A DNA stretch of 40,169 nucleotides from Alphaproteobacteria bacterium (GTDB lineage Bacteria > Pseudomonadota > Alphaproteobacteria > JABAAW01): NCBI GenBank assembly GCA_014238315.1, contig JABABG010000114.1, positions 1 to 40,169 of the forward strand, written 5' to 3'. The position numbers and the translations under genes were made by a program. Below, one piece after another: positions 8,921-16,922 of the stretch. The stretch's first letter is position 1, and the number at the start of each line of letters is the position of its first letter. The notes beneath the pieces were generated by a model that was not told where the DNA came from, searched no databases, and was given only the letters and a program-made list of their open reading frames with translations.

Positions 8921-9994
8921 TTACCGCTGTTTTTTTGGTGTAGCCCGCATCCATAGTAGTAGGACCAGCACTATTCCTCCTGCGAGCGCGATTGAGACGA
9001 TTTCGTACGATAGGCGGTTATTTAGCACAGCTAAAAGGGTCAACAAGACTAAACCGCCATTTGCCATAGCGACAGCCTTTGCTATCGAGTCGTGGCTTCG
9101 TCCTTTTTGCAATGCCACCTTATAAAAATGTTTTTTGTGTGGCTTCCACCACTTCTCCCTACGTACTATGCGTAGCAATAGGGTTAGACCGGCGTCGCAG
9201 TAATAGTACATGGGTAAAATTATGACGGCTTCCCAGTAACCGTAGCTACTGCACAGTAGCATCAGGCAAGAAAGGAAAAACCCGATTGGAATGCTACCGC
9301 CGTCGCCTAGGAAGATTTTTGCGGGATGCCAATTACAAAACAAGAATCCAATTGTTATGGACATAAGCAACATTGCAGGGAAGCCTATTTCGGAGAAAAG
9401 CTCTGCATTTTCAGTAACTAGTGCTATTGCCGCTAAACCGAGCGTAATCGCAATGGTTTGTACGGCACTCATTCCATCGGAGCCGTCCATAAAATTGAAA
9501 AAATTTGTGAAGGTTACAATAAATAGGAATGCAAATAATCGGTCGAGCCAAAAAGGCGCATATCCCAACAACACATCGCTTGGCAATGCTTTAGTGATCA
9601 GCAGGGCGGCTATTACTTGCACCGCCAGTCGGTATATAACGGATCTGGGTTTAATATCATCGATCAAAGAAAAAAATGATAGAGCGAGCAACAATGCCAA
9701 AAACAAAAAAGAATAGGTTATGTAGTCAGCGAAATGTAAATATAGCACCCATGGTAGGGAGAAGAATCTTTCTACCAACAATGCGCTGACCAGCACGACA
9801 ACGACTACAACTCCTGCGCCATGCGGTATTTTGCCTTTATGATTAGAGCTATCGTTAGGTATGGCAAAACAGTTGTATCGTTTTAAGAATGGTATTGATG
9901 CGATGATCAAGCTATAGGTTGTCACGGCAAGAAACGAGACGACTGCTATCAGGAAAGCAGTAGGTGAAAAGAAGTAGTCAGCGAGAAATGCCAT
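8921..9994 (-). CDS. Polyprenyl-phosphate sugar-1-phosphate transferase (MraY/WecA family)
   Basis: An integral inner-membrane enzyme of glycosyltransferase family 4 that moves a sugar-1-phosphate from a UDP-sugar to undecaprenyl phosphate, starting synthesis of a surface glycan. About ten hydrophobic segments are spread over 357 residues. Family motifs are SLIDDIKPRS, the NFFNFMDGSDG segment with conserved Asp residues, and ILFLGDGG-like KIFLGDGGSIPIG. The cytosolic His motif near the C-terminus reads PHKKHFY. The absence of MraY-specific peptide-loop features and the short length favour a WecA/TagO-like role in O-antigen, capsule or other polysaccharide over peptidoglycan. Its sugar cannot be told. 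It converges with uvrB across 14 bp without a terminator visible. Confidence 0.85.
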   Translation of the reverse strand: MAFLADYFFSPTAFLIAVVSFLAVTTYSLIIASIPFLKRYNCFAIPNDSSNHKGKIPHGAGVVVVVVLVSALLVERFFSLPWVLYLHFADYITYSFLFLALLLALSFFSLIDDIKPRSVIYRLAVQVIAALLITKALPSDVLLGYAPFWLDRLFAFLFIVTFTNFFNFMDGSDGMSAVQTIAITLGLAAIALVTENAELFSEIGFPAMLLMSITIGFLFCNWHPAKIFLGDGGSIPIGFFLSCLMLLCSSYGYWEAVIILPMYYYCDAGLTLLLRIVRREKWWKPHKKHFYKVALQKGRSHDSIAKAVAMANGGLVLLTLLAVLNNRLSYEIVSIALAGGIVLVLLLWMRATPKKQR

Positions 9995-10343
9995 AATGAG
10001 AGTCTATTATATTATCGGATCAATATAAAATAACTAATAGCATAGAGCGCGAAAACTTTTAGCAAATTGCTAATGACCCAAGTTAGGGTTTCTTATGGTT
10101 AGAAAATTTTTTATGCTACTTGCTTCATGCAAGGATTAGCGATAGCTGTTGTCGAGATTGTTACGGATGCTACAAATATGGCTAGCACTATAATGCTGAG
10201 TTTAGTTTTATAGACTTATCCCTGCCTTTACAATTGCCTTTGCCTCGCGATTAATGTTAAGACAGAGTCTTACACATAGTCTTACACTCGCGCGAGCGAA
10301 GATAGGCATTATGGCTTTTGACTTTATAGAGGAGATTTTCCCC
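9995..10343. other. Intergenic region upstream of the ABC transporter operon
   Basis: Separates the divergent glycosyltransferase and binding-protein genes. A TATAAT at 10189-10194 has no good -35 partner. The part from about 10235 to 10308 can fold (separate entry) and a strong ribosome binding site stands at 10328-10334. No gene was recognised in 9995-10230. Confidence 0.55.
10235..10308 (+). promoter_or_regulatory. Structured 5' leader of the ABC transporter operon (candidate RNA element)
   Basis: Several complementary segments are nested before the first gene: TGCCT (10235-10239 or 10241-10245) with AGGCA (10304-10308), CTCGCG (10244-10249) with CGCGAG (10291-10296), and a compact hairpin TAAGAC-AGA-GTCTTA (10258-10272). 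CTCGCGCGAG (10287-10296) is itself a palindrome that could compete. The element ends about 20 nt before the ribosome binding site. It does not match a riboswitch class I know; no ligand is proposed. No free-energy calculation was possible. Confidence 0.35.
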
Positions 10344-11414
10344 ATGGTAAAAAAAATAACGAAGAAATCAGTTTTGTTGGACAACAGCGTAGTCCGATTT
10401 TTTACGCGCAACCAGAAAACCCGCAGGTTGACTTATTGCGTGGCATTTGTAGCTGCTTTAGTTTTTGTAATTGTAGCTGTTTGTAGCTGGCTTTATCCAA
10501 CCTCTGCGGGTGCCGAGGAAAAAGGTAAAGTCCTCGCGATCACCGACATCGTAGAGCATCCTGCGTTAACGGCGGTAAGGGAGGGTGTTTTAGAGACCCT
10601 AGCGGAGAAAGGTTTTGTCGAGGGAGAGAACCTAACGGTTATCTACGAAAGTGCGCAAGGCAATGTTGCGACCGCGCAGCAGATAGCCGATTCGTTTGTC
10701 TCTAAGAAACCCGATGTAATAGTCGGCATAGCGACTCCTTCGGCGCAAGCGTTAGTTGGTGCTACTCGTAAAATTCCGATTGTTTTTTCGGCTGTCACCG
10801 ATCCGGTGGGAGCAGATTTGATTCCGCAAATGAGAAAACCCGGAGGCAATGTTACTGGAGTTAGCGATCTATCGCCGATCGACAAGCACCTGAAACTTAT
10901 TCGCAAGATTACGCCGAAGGTCCGTAAGCTAGGCGTTATCTACAATGCTGGTGAGGCGAACTCTGTTTCGTTGGTTAAGTTGATTCGCGAGCATTCTGCT
11001 AAAAACAAGCTAGAGATAAAAGAGGCGACGGTTGCGAAATCATCAGAGGTTTCGCAAGCGACCCAAAGTTTAGTTGGCAAGGTAGATGCTCTTTATGTGC
11101 CTACGGACAACACGGTCGTCTCTGCCTTTGAGTCGGTTGTTCGGGTAGCGAGCGAAGCGAAGCTAGCTATTTATGCGGGCGACACGGACAGCGTTAACCG
11201 CGGAGCTTTAGCCGCTCTAGGTTTTAACTACAAGGATGTTGGCAAACAGACGGGAGAAATTGTTGCCAAGGTTCTTAGGGGTAAAAATGTAGGCTCGCTC
11301 AACGCGGAAGGCGTTGAGATTACCGAGCTTTACTTGAACCAAGGTAAAGCTGACGAACTTGGCATCAAGTTTGGCAAGAAGCTACTGAAAGAAGCTAAAA
11401 AAATCGTGCGCTAG
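10344..11414 (+). CDS. ABC transporter substrate-binding protein (TrpX/YtfQ-unrelated COG2984 type)
   Basis: The periplasmic binding component of a three-part ABC importer of the ABC_sub_bind family, whose members bind small ligands such as amino acids; the ligand here is unknown. The start chosen is ATG 10344 because AGAGGAG (10328-10334) precedes it and it puts a basic N-terminus before a hydrophobic stretch (LTYCVAFVAALVFVIVAV) ending near SAGAEEK, a signal peptide or uncleaved anchor. The ORF is open back to 10254. The mature part shows ITDIVEHPALTAVREGV, KPDVIVGIATPSAQALV, IPIVFSAVTDPVGA and a second lobe (KLGVIYNAGE, ALYVPTDN, AALGFNYKDVG). The 356 residues fit the family. Permease and ATPase follow, separated by a hairpin that may raise its relative expression. 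Confidence 0.88.
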   Translation: MVKKITKKSVLLDNSVVRFFTRNQKTRRLTYCVAFVAALVFVIVAVCSWLYPTSAGAEEKGKVLAITDIVEHPALTAVREGVLETLAEKGFVEGENLTVIYESAQGNVATAQQIADSFVSKKPDVIVGIATPSAQALVGATRKIPIVFSAVTDPVGADLIPQMRKPGGNVTGVSDLSPIDKHLKLIRKITPKVRKLGVIYNAGEANSVSLVKLIREHSAKNKLEIKEATVAKSSEVSQATQSLVGKVDALYVPTDNTVVSAFESVVRVASEAKLAIYAGDTDSVNRGALAALGFNYKDVGKQTGEIVAKVLRGKNVGSLNAEGVEITELYLNQGKADELGIKFGKKLLKEAKKIVR

Positions 11415-11444
11415 ACGCCTAACAGCAAAGACATTACTTTTGCT

Positions 11445-11502
11445 CCCCTGCCTTTCAAGCGCACCGAGCGTTTGCGTTCTTGACTTGAGGGGCGGGGGTT
11501 TT
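11445..11502 (+). terminator. Attenuator-like hairpin between binding protein and permease
   Basis: CCCCTGCCTTTCAAG (11445-11459) pairs with CTTGAGGGGCGGGGG (11484-11498) over 15 consecutive pairs, four of them G-U (in RNA). An inner CGCA/TGCG stem (11460-11463 with 11473-11476) extends it, and TTTTA follows directly. This has the form of an intrinsic terminator. Its place after the binding-protein gene and before the membrane components fits partial termination or 3'-end protection that makes more binding protein than permease. Confidence 0.75.
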
Positions 11503-11560
11503 AGGCATTTTAAGGTTTTAGTTTTAGCGACAAAGTGCGGTAAGAGGAGCGCAGACCTTA

Positions 11561-12463
11561 GTGAGTGCGATAGCCTTTGCGGGAGCTTTAGAGCTAGGAT
11601 TCCTCTATGGGATTGTTGCTGTAGGGGTTTTTCTTTCGTTCCGCATATTTAATTTTCCCGACCTCACTGTTGATGGCAGTTTTCCGTTAGGAGCGGCGGT
11701 TGCTGGTGTTTTGCTAGTTTCTGGTTGGGGAGGCGTATTGGGAGCGTGGTTCAGCCTTTTTCTTGCTTTATTTGCGGGTTTTTTAGCGGGTCTTACGACT
11801 GCGTGGCTGAACCAACGCTTTGGCATTTTGCACCTTCTTGCCTCGATACTTACGATGATGGCACTCTACTCCATTAATTTGCGCATTATGGGTAGGCCTA
11901 ACATCGCTCTTTTGAGCAAAGATACGATAGTTGAATCTTTTCCCGACATTGCTTCTTTATACAAGGGACCTATAGTTATGCTATTTTTTGCATTGCTAGT
12001 TTTTGTGGCACTCGCGTATTTTTTATCGACTAGACAGGGATTGGGTTTTCGCGCGACTGGTGCCAACCCTCGCATGGCTCTTTCGATGGGGGTTTCTGTA
12101 CGCCGTTGCACATATTTGGGTTTAGGAATATCGAATGGTTTAGTTGCTCTAGCGGGAGCATTATTTGTACACCTGAACCGCTTTGCCGATGTCACTTTAG
12201 GTTTTGGAGTCATCATTTTGGGTTTAGCTGCGGTGATTTCTGGCGAGAGTCTTGTTCGCCCGCGAGGTATTATTTTAGCGGTTTTGTCTTGTTTTGTAGG
12301 CGCGGTTTTGTACCGTTTAGTGATTGCTTGGGCTTTGAATGCGGATTTTTTAGGTTTTCGCGCCTCCGACTTGAATTTTTTAACCGCGTTGTTAGTTGCG
12401 CTGGCTTTGATAGCCCCGCGGTTAGGATTAGGAACGAGTCTTCGCGCTAGATTGAAAAAGTAG
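11561..12463 (+). CDS. ABC transporter permease (COG4120 type, BPD_transp_2 family)
   Basis: The inner-membrane channel subunit of the importer. About eight to nine hydrophobic segments fill the 300 residues. The N-terminal FRIFNFPDLTVDGSFPLGAA and the central GLVALAGALFVHLNRFADVTLGFGVIILGLAAVISGE are characteristic of the branched-chain-amino-acid/sugar-type permease family as found next to COG2984 binding proteins. GTG 11561 is the start, preceded by AAGAGGAG at 11542-11549. The ATPase gene begins 17 bp after its stop, so the three parts form one transcription unit interrupted only by the hairpin upstream. Confidence 0.9.
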   Translation: MSAIAFAGALELGFLYGIVAVGVFLSFRIFNFPDLTVDGSFPLGAAVAGVLLVSGWGGVLGAWFSLFLALFAGFLAGLTTAWLNQRFGILHLLASILTMMALYSINLRIMGRPNIALLSKDTIVESFPDIASLYKGPIVMLFFALLVFVALAYFLSTRQGLGFRATGANPRMALSMGVSVRRCTYLGLGISNGLVALAGALFVHLNRFADVTLGFGVIILGLAAVISGESLVRPRGIILAVLSCFVGAVLYRLVIAWALNADFLGFRASDLNFLTALLVALALIAPRLGLGTSLRARLKK

Positions 12464-12480
12464 CGTAAGAAAACAGAGCA

Positions 12481-13278
12481 ATGATAGAGCTATCTTCGAT
12501 TTCTGTGCGTTTTGGAGCTGGCACGCCGCTATCGGTTTGCGCTTTGGACGGCTTGAGTCTATCGGTTAGCCGAGGCGAGTTTATTTCGGTGATAGGCTCG
12601 AACGGAGCTGGCAAGTCTACGCTCCTTAGCTGTTTAGCTGGCGACATTGCTCCTAGTTCTGGTCGAGTTATTATAGACGACTTGGATGTCACGCATTTTC
12701 CGACCGAGCGTAGAGCGGGCATGGTTTCGCGAGTTTTTCAAGACCCATTGACTGGCACTTGTGGTTCTTTGACGATAGAGGAGAACATGGCGTTGTCTAT
12801 GGACAGGGGTAGAAGGCGAGGCTTGGGTTTAGCTTTGAGCTCTCACAAGCGCGCTCACTTTCGCGCCGAGTTGCGCAGGCTGGGTTTAGGTTTAGAGGAT
12901 AGGCTGGGCGAGCGAGTTGATAGGTTATCTGGCGGACAGCGTCAGGCGTTATCGTTATTATTGGCGACTTTGTGCGAGGCGCGAGTTTTTTTACTAGACG
13001 AGCATACAGCGGCTTTGGATCCTCGCATGTCTTCGTTTGTTATGGATTTGACCGAGCGTTTAGTTTCCGAGCGCGGATTGACGACTATTATGGTAACGCA
13101 TAGTTTAGTTCAGGCGTTGCGTTATGGCAGTCGGTTAGTTATGCTGGACGGCGGCAGGATAGTTTTTGAGAGCAGTGGGGCGGAGCGTTCTCGTTTGACT
13201 GTTGAGGATTTGGTATCACGTTTTAGCAGCTCTCGAGGCGAGCTATCGCTGGATTCGGACGAGCTTTTATTGAGTTGA
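12481..13278 (+). CDS. ABC transporter ATP-binding protein (COG1101 type)
   Basis: Powers the importer by ATP hydrolysis at the cytosolic face. Walker A GSNGAGKS (residues 39-46), Q-loop FQDP, signature LSGGQRQ, Walker B VFLLDEHTAALDP and the H-loop VTHS are all intact. Walker B ends in Glu-His-Thr, which is the form seen in the ATPases paired with COG2984/COG4120 proteins. The length of 265 is normal. ssb starts 15 bp downstream on the same strand, so read-through into ssb is possible. Confidence 0.92.
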   Translation: MIELSSISVRFGAGTPLSVCALDGLSLSVSRGEFISVIGSNGAGKSTLLSCLAGDIAPSSGRVIIDDLDVTHFPTERRAGMVSRVFQDPLTGTCGSLTIEENMALSMDRGRRRGLGLALSSHKRAHFRAELRRLGLGLEDRLGERVDRLSGGQRQALSLLLATLCEARVFLLDEHTAALDPRMSSFVMDLTERLVSERGLTTIMVTHSLVQALRYGSRLVMLDGGRIVFESSGAERSRLTVEDLVSRFSSSRGELSLDSDELLLS

Positions 13279-13293
13279 GGGATATTTATAGTT

Positions 13294-13797
13294 ATGGCTG
13301 GTAGTTTGAACAAGGTTATGATTTTGGGTAATTTGGGTGCTGATCCGGTTGTGCGTTCGATGTCGAGTGGTGCTAAGGTCGCGAGTTTTTCTGTTGCGAC
13401 TTCTGATAAGTGGCGAGACAAGACTAGCAACGAGCAGCGCGAGCGCACCGAGTGGCATAGGATATCTTTATTTGGCGATGGATTAGTTAGCGTTGTCGAG
13501 CGTTATTTGCATAAGGGTTCGAAGGTTTATATTGAGGGCGAGTTGCGCACGCGCAAATGGACGGATACTAACACTGGACAAGATAGGTATACGACCGAGA
13601 TAGTTGTTCAGGGTATGCGCGGTCAGATGATTATGTTGAGCGGCGGCAGGGGCGAGGGTTCTGGCGGCGATGAGTTTTACGATGGACCGCAGGGACAACA
13701 AGGCGGTCAACAGGGGCAAGGGCAGGGGCAGGCGCAGAGCGGCGGCGGCAAACAACCCTTACCACCCGATGAATTCGAAGACGACATTCCGTTTTAG
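13294..13797 (+). CDS. ssb: Single-stranded DNA-binding protein
   Basis: Coats single-stranded DNA in replication, recombination and repair. The OB fold covers residues 1-112 ([55 protein letters not shown]). A Gly/Gln-rich disordered linker of about 40 residues follows, encoded by near-repetitive CAGGGGCAAGGG-like DNA, and the acidic tip DDIPF, the docking site for partner proteins, is at the end. 167 residues is typical. Its stop overlaps by one base the GTG of the next gene, so the two are likely translationally coupled. The gene is not beside uvrA here. Confidence 0.97.
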   Translation: MAGSLNKVMILGNLGADPVVRSMSSGAKVASFSVATSDKWRDKTSNEQRERTEWHRISLFGDGLVSVVERYLHKGSKVYIEGELRTRKWTDTNTGQDRYTTEIVVQGMRGQMIMLSGGRGEGSGGDEFYDGPQGQQGGQQGQGQGQAQSGGGKQPLPPDEFEDDIPF

Positions 13798-14348
13798 TGG
13801 ATAATCAGGCTCCAGCTCGTAGGATTTATGGCATAGCTGTTGATTGGTCTGTTTTGCTTCAAGGCGTTGCGGAAGTTGAGGATGTTTTCCGCAAATGCCC
13901 GCAGTGGGGCAATGTGGATATGGGTTGTGGGGATATGGCGTTTGGCTGTGGTGTTTCTAGTTGTGTAGCGGCTTGGTATTTACGCGAGGCTTTTGTAACC
14001 GAGCATGTACCGCGTAAGTATCGCGGCAAGTTAGATTTTTCTAATGATTTTGAGCATGGTTCTTATTCTCTATGCTGTGAATTAGGTTTTGATTGGTCGC
14101 GTCGCCCATCACTTGCGCGCGATAAGACACCAGTTGACATCACCGAGGATTTTTTCCGTGAAAATGCGGATTTATGGGGTAACGAATATGGGCATGAAAT
14201 GTTTTACGAAGCGCGAGCTTATGGTAAGCACAATTACGAGCCCTTTACGGTGAAGGATGTTTTGCACCATTGGCAAGGGGTGCGCTCGCGTATTTACTCA
14301 ATAAAGTATTTTTTGTATTCTTCGGGATTTTCTCGCCAATCTTTATAA
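13797..14348 (+). CDS. Unknown Cys-rich protein coupled to ssb
   Basis: I do not recognise a family. The 183-residue product has no signal peptide or membrane segment. It carries a cysteine cluster, Cys34, Cys44, Cys51 and Cys56 (spacing C-x9-C-x6-C-x4-C), and a Cys-Cys pair at 93-94, which could bind a metal; many acidic and aromatic residues suggest a soluble cytosolic protein. The GTG start at 13797 overlaps the ssb stop codon by one base, which makes it a real, co-expressed gene. The last about 15 residues (from SIKYFLYSS) are encoded in AT-rich DNA shared with the 3' end of the opposite GIY-YIG gene (55 bp overlap), so the original C-terminus was probably replaced when the AT-rich patch arrived. 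Confidence 0.65.
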   Translation: MDNQAPARRIYGIAVDWSVLLQGVAEVEDVFRKCPQWGNVDMGCGDMAFGCGVSSCVAAWYLREAFVTEHVPRKYRGKLDFSNDFEHGSYSLCCELGFDWSRRPSLARDKTPVDITEDFFRENADLWGNEYGHEMFYEARAYGKHNYEPFTVKDVLHHWQGVRSRIYSIKYFLYSSGFSRQSL

Positions 14349-15214
14349 GATTTTTTGTATTCTGTACCTTTTATTTTCCACTCGCGCCACCCAGATGCTT
14401 GTCCATCAATAACAATACTAGCAGCGGTGCTAGGGCTAGAAAAAAGCACATCTCTTGTAAAAATATAACGGGTTCCATCCTTTTTTAAATACCCTTTATC
14501 AATTAAAAATTGACGTTTAAGCCGATGTTCGCTATGCATTCGCCCTTTCGTAGTGGCGTGCGAATCTTTTAGGACAAAAAAATCTCCGTTAACTTCGTTA
14601 GCTTTTGCGTAAGTTTGCGTATCTTTATGAAAAAGCTCGAACATAAAATATTTAATTTCTTTTGTTCGTGATTGTAATTTTTTAAGAAAGTTAAAATTTA
14701 GAATAGGTAAGACAATTTCTAGATGTTGAAGAAAAACTTCTGCGATTTGTTTTCCACTAGCAGGCAAAGGTATATTTTCTGTGGAGCGTTTTTGCTTGTT
14801 ATGGAGGGTAACGCGGTTTGCATCGACTGTTCTTTCTATAAGCATAGCTTCGATGTAATCACAACGCGTTCCGTATAAGCTGTTATCGCTTGTTGTAATC
14901 ATGCAGGCAGTTTCCCAGAATCCTTTATCATCGTCGCTTGCGTGTCCGCGCAACCTGCTTTTTATCTTGTCGCTACGTCCGATATAGATGCGCTGTTGTG
15001 TTTCTGACTCTGAATTTGGGTCTTTACCTTGCAAAAGATATACGCCAGGTTTTTTTGCATTGTCATGCTCTAGCAACCATTCAACATGACTGCTGTTACC
15101 TCTAACGAGTTCTCCAGACCAGTTAATTAGATTAGCTTCCATTTTTCCATCAGGTGTGCCATCACACAAAAAAAGCTCCACCACCCAACCATTTTGCTGA
15201 ACTTTACTAATCAT
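14294..15214 (-). CDS. GIY-YIG nuclease-domain protein with DUF4357
   Basis: A 306-residue cytosolic protein with an N-terminal GIY-YIG-like nuclease domain: GVYLL (residues 57-61), RIYIGRSDKIKSRLRGH (75-91) and a helix with the metal-binding Glu in YIEAMLIERT. The C-terminal half (about 215-290) looks like DUF4357, with RLKRQFLIDKGYL, YIFTRDVLFSSPSTAASIVIDG and the tryptophans of GWREWK. Proteins with this pairing are common but their cellular role is not established; they are often found in variable regions and near restriction or defence genes. Base composition is lower in GC than ssb or the SDR on either side. The 3' end overlaps the preceding plus-strand gene by 55 bp. It is not a homing endonuclease in an intron: no interrupted host gene is visible. 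Confidence 0.8.
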   Translation of the reverse strand: MISKVQQNGWVVELFLCDGTPDGKMEANLINWSGELVRGNSSHVEWLLEHDNAKKPGVYLLQGKDPNSESETQQRIYIGRSDKIKSRLRGHASDDDKGFWETACMITTSDNSLYGTRCDYIEAMLIERTVDANRVTLHNKQKRSTENIPLPASGKQIAEVFLQHLEIVLPILNFNFLKKLQSRTKEIKYFMFELFHKDTQTYAKANEVNGDFFVLKDSHATTKGRMHSEHRLKRQFLIDKGYLKKDGTRYIFTRDVLFSSPSTAASIVIDGQASGWREWKIKGTEYKKSYKDWRENPEEYKKYFIE

Positions 15215-15341
15215 AGGAATTTATTTTTTTATTACGAATAGCTTTAATTAATAGAGAATTTAGAGAAAAAAGCAAGTAAGAGAGGACTACCTACTAGTTC
15301 AGCGAGTTATCAGAGAGGGAAAAATATCCTTGAGCGGCAGG

Positions 15342-15485
15342 ATGGGACGCTGGATACAACCGCGCACCAAAGGAGCAAAAGACTCGACCTCCCGCGCCTT
15401 CTACGCCCGCCGAGACTTCCTAAGCAAAATCCTCAACATCCCCCACCTCCTAAACCCAACCCAAAGGAATTCAAGCAATGCTTAA
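15342..15485 (+). CDS. Possible small ORF of 47 codons, GC-rich patch
   Basis: ATG 15342 opens a 47-residue frame, rich in Arg and Lys (MGRWIQPRTKGAKD at the start, then AFYARRDFLSKILNIPHLLN), ending with TAA at 15483-15485 inside the start of the membrane protein gene. A TTG at 15330 lies in frame. Its C-rich third codon positions and high GC content stand out from the AT-rich DNA on both sides. No good ribosome binding site. It could be a small coupled gene or the remnant of a longer one; I recognise no family. Confidence 0.3.
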   Translation: MGRWIQPRTKGAKDSTSRAFYARRDFLSKILNIPHLLNPTQRNSSNA

Positions 15486-16710
15486 AACAAAACCGAACAA
15501 AAAACCCGCCACCCCATCAAAAAAGCCACAAACCCAAATTAGCGTTTTCTTACTCGTGGTAAAAAAAAGACTTCTCAACGCTTTGGCAAAAAGAGGCCCT
15601 TTCCTAAAGCATTTATATGCTTTTTCAGGACATCTATTTTCCTACTGGGGAAATGTTCGCATTACCATTCTAGGCGTTGCTATTCTTGTAATTTTTTATC
15701 AAGGTATTAGTTTTTTGAGAATTAATGTCGAGTCAGCTTTGTTTTCGTGTATTTATTGCACTAGTTTCTGGATAATGGATAACGCGCCAGTTTTGCGTAT
15801 TTATTTAATTTGTTTATTCTCGCTTTTTTTCTTCTTACTCTTATTCGGATACTGGAAAGAAAATATTAAAATTGTAAAAAGGATTTATAGAAACAGCGAA
15901 GGATTCGTTATCCCTTTGCTAGGAGGTGCCGCCACACTACTAACCTTTCAAGCGGTTAGTTTATTTCGTTCAGCTTCGACTACAGAAGGAAAGACAAATA
16001 TAATCGACGCTTGGTTTATTTTTATAATAATTGAAATTATCGTAGGTATTATTTTTTATTCAATAAAAAAAGCTAACCTAAGAGACGATACAGAAAAATC
16101 ATTAGAAGAAATGTTGAAAAAACATTACGCACCGTATATTTATGCAAAAGAAGAAGGCAAAGTCGAAAATAAATCATTTTATTCTTGGACATACTTAAAT
16201 GCGTCTAGAGTTTCTGACTCCTTGCGTAAATACGTAACCCATAAAAATTTAATTTTCTTTTTCAATAACAATGAAATTGAGATAATGAAAAAAAGGACAA
16301 TTAAAAACTTAGGTGTTTTTATTGAAAGTAATATGAAAAAAATGCCACCTGAAGTTAATGCTAAATTTAAAAAAAATAGCGCAATAGGAATCTCTGAAAT
16401 GATAGATAATAACTTATCACAGAATTATAATTTCCTAATGATTTTAAAAGAAGGCGGAAGAAACAATCCTAAAAATCTTAATCATTTTAAGGTTGATATC
16501 AAGGAGACAAAACCTTCATTCGTTGTCTTTGAAGATTTAAAATCTAGAAAAGACAAAACAAGATTTTTGGATATTAATATTCGGCAAATAGCTTGTGTCG
16601 ATTATGAAGGGGATATGGTAAAGCTCACAATAATTCAGCCGAACGCTTCCCCTAGAACAATTTTCATTTCTTTGTCAGAATGGCTTGTGAATCGGAACGA
16701 CTTATGCTAG
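15478..16710 (+). CDS. Unknown membrane protein with four predicted helices and a cytosolic C-terminal domain
   Basis: No family recognised. The 410 residues start with a Lys/Pro-rich cytosolic tail, then four hydrophobic segments at about 61-80, 105-126, 143-162 and 178-195. About 210 hydrophilic residues follow, rich in Lys, Asn and Glu, with a helical part and a probably beta-rich end (SFVVFEDL, RFLDINIRQIACVDYEGDMVKLTII). The positive-inside balance places both ends in the cytosol. DNA is much richer in A and T than the core genes around the patch, a sign of transfer. AAGGAA before the ATG at 15478 is an adequate ribosome binding site. It could be a sensor or effector partner of the neighbouring GIY-YIG protein, but that is only suggested by proximity and they are on opposite strands. 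Confidence 0.6.
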   Translation: MLKTKPNKKPATPSKKPQTQISVFLLVVKKRLLNALAKRGPFLKHLYAFSGHLFSYWGNVRITILGVAILVIFYQGISFLRINVESALFSCIYCTSFWIMDNAPVLRIYLICLFSLFFFLLLFGYWKENIKIVKRIYRNSEGFVIPLLGGAATLLTFQAVSLFRSASTTEGKTNIIDAWFIFIIIEIIVGIIFYSIKKANLRDDTEKSLEEMLKKHYAPYIYAKEEGKVENKSFYSWTYLNASRVSDSLRKYVTHKNLIFFFNNNEIEIMKKRTIKNLGVFIESNMKKMPPEVNAKFKKNSAIGISEMIDNNLSQNYNFLMILKEGGRNNPKNLNHFKVDIKETKPSFVVFEDLKSRKDKTRFLDINIRQIACVDYEGDMVKLTIIQPNASPRTIFISLSEWLVNRNDLC

Positions 16711-16741
16711 GTGTCAACTAGATTCAAGTTTCTTCTTATGT

Positions 16742-16750
16742 TTATCCACA
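16742..16750 (+). other. Single perfect DnaA-box sequence
   Basis: TTATCCACA, the strict DnaA-box consensus, occurs once in the gap after the membrane protein gene. No further boxes or AT-rich unwinding cluster typical of an origin were noticed nearby, so it may be coincidental or act as a titration site. Confidence 0.25.
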
Positions 16751-16844
16751 GAAAAAACATAAAATGTTGATGTAATGGATGTAAGATGGAAATAAGTAGG
16801 CAATTTTGACTGCTTATTTGAACTATTTTTTACAGGAGAAAAGA

Positions 16845-16922
16845 ATGACGTATGACTCGCAACGCAAACCAGTCAATTGCTCCATCTGTTTTGGAGCAAG
16901 AGGATGTCAAGGAAGCTCTTGA
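16845..16922 (+). CDS. Possible 25-codon upstream ORF overlapping the next small gene
   Basis: AGGAG at 16834-16838 stands 6 nt before this ATG, the ideal distance, and 13 nt before the ATG at 16852 of the longer 75-codon frame. The short frame contains four cysteines (CSICFGARGC) and stops at 16922. It may be a translated leader peptide or may not be used at all. Confidence 0.22.
   Translation: MTYDSQRKPVNCSICFGARGCQGSS

Noticed and set aside
14294-15214. GIY-YIG homing endonuclease within an intron or intein
   Set aside because: The protein has a C-terminal DUF4357 and no host gene is interrupted; flanking genes are complete apart from the overlap at one end.
16742-16750. Replication origin marked by a DnaA box
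   Set aside because: Only one perfect box was seen, without a cluster, without dnaA, dnaN, hemE or parAB nearby.
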